A stretch of DNA of 17,648 nt from Actinomycetota bacterium. Lineage in GTDB: Bacteria > Actinomycetota > Rubrobacteria > Rubrobacterales > Rubrobacteraceae. Positions 16,063 through 17,648 of this stretch are shown in pieces. A model generated the notes under the pieces. It saw only the letters and a program-made list of their open reading frames with translations, had not been told where the DNA came from and ran no database searches. The stretch's first letter is position 1. Each line of letters opens with the position of its first letter. The translations under genes and the position numbers were made by a program. The stretch covers positions 1 through 17,648 of the forward strand of contig JAIVIG010000287.1 in NCBI GenBank assembly GCA_020200675.1. The letters run 5' to 3'.

Positions 16063-16215
16063 ATGGAAGAGTCGGTAGATCACAGAGAAGCATCGGTTTC
16101 GCAGGCATTGGAGTCCTCCGAAGAGTGCGAGCTGTGCGGGGCGGAGATGTTCGGTCTGCACTGCAAGCTCGTCTGCCCCAACTGCGGCTACCGCCGCGAT
16201 TGCTCGGACCCTTGA
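16063..16215 (+). CDS. Small zinc-ribbon protein (50 residues)
   Basis: The product has six cysteines in the pattern CELCGAEM - HCKLVCPNCGYRRDCSDP (Cys22, 25, 34, 38, 41, 47, with His33), a treble-clef or zinc-ribbon arrangement seen in small conserved bacterial proteins ending in DCSDP. Cys22/25 and Cys38/41 form the two CxxC knuckles of a likely zinc site. The start ATG 16063 is chosen because a TATACT lies six bases before it and the upstream extension (to 15997) overlaps the previous gene and has no similarity. Its TGA is 18 nt before the ATG of the acetyltransferase, so the two may be cotranscribed. Function is unknown; protein or nucleic-acid binding is typical for such ribbons. Confidence 0.75.
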   Translation: MEESVDHREASVSQALESSEECELCGAEMFGLHCKLVCPNCGYRRDCSDP

Positions 16216-16232
16216 GCGGCAAGGACGAGCGC

Positions 16233-16844
16233 ATGTGGGAGAATATATCGTGCCGGCTCGAGGGTTCGCTCGTCATCCTCGAACCTCTCGAAGCTCGCCA
16301 CGAGAAAGATTTATTCCAGGCCGCGCAGGATCCGGAGATCTGGCGTTGGATGCCCTACAATGCTATCGAGACCTCCGAGAGTTTCCGTGCTTGGTTCGAA
16401 GATGCCATCACGGTATCGGAGACCGGAGCCCAAGTCGCTTTTGCAACCCTGGACGCTCGCACCGGCGCTCCCGTCGGTAGCACCCGCTACCTCACGCTCC
16501 GCCCCGAGCATCGCGGATTGGAGATCGGTTGGACGTGGCTCGCCTCGTCAGCATGGAGGACCGGGGCCAACACCGAGGCCAAGCTGCTCATGCTGGAGCA
16601 CGCCTTCGAGCGTCTCGGTTGCCAGCGAGTCGAATTTCTGGCCGACGCGCGGAACGAGCGTTCCTGCGCCGCGCTCGCGGCGCTTCCCGCAAGGTTCGAG
16701 GGCATCCTTCGCAAGCACAGGCTCGTGCCCCGACTCCGTGACTCCGCCTGCTACAGCATTATCGACGAAGAATGGCTGGAGGTTAAAGTTAACCTCCAGC
16801 GCCGGCTCCAGAAGCTGGCCAAGCGTAGACCTACGTACCGTTGA
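16233..16844 (+). CDS. GNAT family N-acetyltransferase (RimJ/RimL-like)
   Basis: The 203-residue product has the layout of Acetyltransf_3 proteins: LEGSLVILEPLEARH at the start, AQDPEIWRWMPY, PVGSTRYL, then the acetyl-CoA-binding region GWTWLASSAWRTGANTEAKL followed by LEHAFERLGCQRVEF and DARNERSCAALA, and FEGILRKHRLVPRLRDS with YSIIDEEW near the end. These match the RimJ/RimL branch, which acetylates protein N-termini, but substrates cannot be told from sequence. The start is ATG 16233 with AAGGA eight bases upstream; TTG 16212 is an alternative. Its 3' end overlaps the convergent NUDIX gene by 14 nt. It follows the zinc-ribbon gene closely. Confidence 0.9.
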   Translation: MWENISCRLEGSLVILEPLEARHEKDLFQAAQDPEIWRWMPYNAIETSESFRAWFEDAITVSETGAQVAFATLDARTGAPVGSTRYLTLRPEHRGLEIGWTWLASSAWRTGANTEAKLLMLEHAFERLGCQRVEFLADARNERSCAALAALPARFEGILRKHRLVPRLRDSACYSIIDEEWLEVKVNLQRRLQKLAKRRPTYR

Positions 16845-17283
16845 GCGCCGAGAGCGCCTTCTCGCACCAGCCTCGCACCTCGGCGTTGACGGCCATCTCG
16901 TCCCAGTCCTCGGGGGCGTACCAGCCGACTTTGTCCTCGCTGTAGTCCCCTTTTATCTCGGTAGGACCGGCGGGTCTTGCGAAGTAGATCAAGTCTATGT
17001 GCTGGTGCCCGGGGCCGATGTTCTCGAGCTGTACCCCAGCGGGACGGTGGAGCTGCACGGGGTCTTCGACGTCTTCGCGCTTTTCGCCGACCAGCTCCAC
17101 GTCGAGGCCGGTCTCTTCGAAGACCTCGCGCACGGCCGCGTCGTCGGGGATCTCATCCCTCTCCATGTGGCCACCGGGCGGGAGCCACATGCCGAGCTTA
17201 CGGTGGAGGTGCAAGAGGACTTTGCCCTCCCACACCACGAAGATCGCCACCGTGAAGTGCCTCCCGGAATGCTCTTCGCTCAC
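16831..17283 (-). CDS. NUDIX hydrolase
   Basis: NUDIX enzymes cleave nucleoside diphosphates linked to another group. The 150-residue product has a complete NUDIX box at residues 38-60: Gly38, Glu44, Arg52, Glu53, Glu56, Glu57, Gly59, Leu60, reading GHMERDEIPDDAAVREVFEE then TGL. The upstream strand FTVAIFVVWEGKVLLHLH is typical of the fold. The substrate is unknown. The start is GTG 17283; TACCCT (17296-17291), a TANNNT hexamer, lies seven bases before it without a ribosome binding site, so it may be leaderless. It overlaps the GNAT gene tail to tail and is divergent from the methyltransferase-like gene. Confidence 0.92.
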   Translation of the reverse strand: MSEEHSGRHFTVAIFVVWEGKVLLHLHRKLGMWLPPGGHMERDEIPDDAAVREVFEETGLDVELVGEKREDVEDPVQLHRPAGVQLENIGPGHQHIDLIYFARPAGPTEIKGDYSEDKVGWYAPEDWDEMAVNAEVRGWCEKALSALNGT

Positions 17284-17393
17284 GAAGATCAGGGTACACC
17301 AGACCGACCAAGGTTGGATAAGGCATCACAGAACGCGGTTGCCGAAGGCGTAGCATCTAACGAAGAACGCATCGGCCGTAGAGAGGAGACCGT

Positions 17394-17648
17394 ATGTCGC
17401 TTACACCTTCAGAGGCTTTCCGGCGCTACGACGAGACGCCGGACGAAGAGTTTTACAGCGTACCTCGACTGGTCACCCACATAGACGACCGGGCGATAGC
17501 GGCGGTCACGCAGCTCTACAGGGAGCTCTTCCCGCCGGGCGGGGAGATCCTGGACCTGATGAGCAGCTGGGTCAGCCACCTGCCCGAAGAGGTGCGCTAC
17601 GAGAGGGTCGTCGGTCTTGGAATGAACGAGGAGGAGCTGAGGAGGAAC
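17394..17648 (+). CDS. SAM-dependent methyltransferase-like protein (5' part only)
   Basis: The first 85 codons are visible and run off the right edge. ATG 17394 has GAGAGGAG six bases upstream. The product contains EEFYSVPRLVTHID (about residues 18-31) and the start of a Rossmann core, GGEILDLMSSWVSHLPEE (about 49-66), followed by VVGLGMNEEELRRN. The DLMSSWVSHLP strand-turn and GLGMN second strand fit a group of class I methyltransferase-like proteins found in cyanobacteria and other bacteria, although the usual glycine-rich motif I is modified. The substrate is unknown. Only the N-terminal third or so is available. Confidence 0.75.
   Translation, partial: MSLTPSEAFRRYDETPDEEFYSVPRLVTHIDDRAIAAVTQLYRELFPPGGEILDLMSSWVSHLPEEVRYERVVGLGMNEEELRRN

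Overview
The window reads as chromosomal DNA from a high-GC actinobacterium, most likely Rubrobacter or a close relative. This rests on gene order (tilS-hpt-ftsH-folP-folB-folK-coaX, then lysS, clpC and radA, the usual actinobacterial order), a class I lysyl-tRNA synthetase, strong G/C third-position bias, and several starts that look leaderless. The genus is inferred; no 16S rRNA gene is present.

Left edge: radA (minus strand, cut by the window edge) is divergent from a plus-strand toxin-antitoxin pair made of an AbrB/MazE-type antitoxin and a Doc-type Fic toxin. A strong hairpin separates doc from clpC, which converges on it from the right.

2.2-7.6 kb, all minus strand: greA, class I lysS and clpC, with truncated coaX just upstream. 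Three of these four conserved genes are damaged. clpC lacks about 158 nt in its N-terminal domain and is out of frame there. lysS carries an apparent 1-nt frameshift. coaX loses its C-terminal end beside a small AT-rich element with imperfect terminal inverted repeats, which resembles a MITE.

7.6-13.8 kb, all minus strand: a compact operon in transcription order tilS, hpt, ftsH, folP, clpN-folB, folK, coaX. It joins tRNA-Ile2 lysidine synthesis, purine salvage, membrane proteolysis, folate synthesis and the first step of CoA synthesis. The key oddity is that folB is fused in frame behind a complete ClpC N-terminal double repeat, near-identical to the clpC sequence a few kb away. The copy fused to FolB is whole and the copy in clpC is the one with the internal deletion.

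13.8-17.6 kb: about 275 nt with no gene I can see (13795-14069), an exported or membrane-anchored acidic protein with PAFFGEP-type repeats, a roughly 510-nt gap, initiator tRNA-Met, a small membrane protein, a 50-residue zinc-ribbon protein followed by a GNAT acetyltransferase, a convergent NUDIX hydrolase, and the start of a methyltransferase-like gene that runs off the right edge.

The most interesting biology is the Clp_N-FolB fusion together with the defective clpC N-domain. The caution is that closely spaced frame disruptions in housekeeping genes can also reflect assembly or consensus errors, so read-level checks come first.
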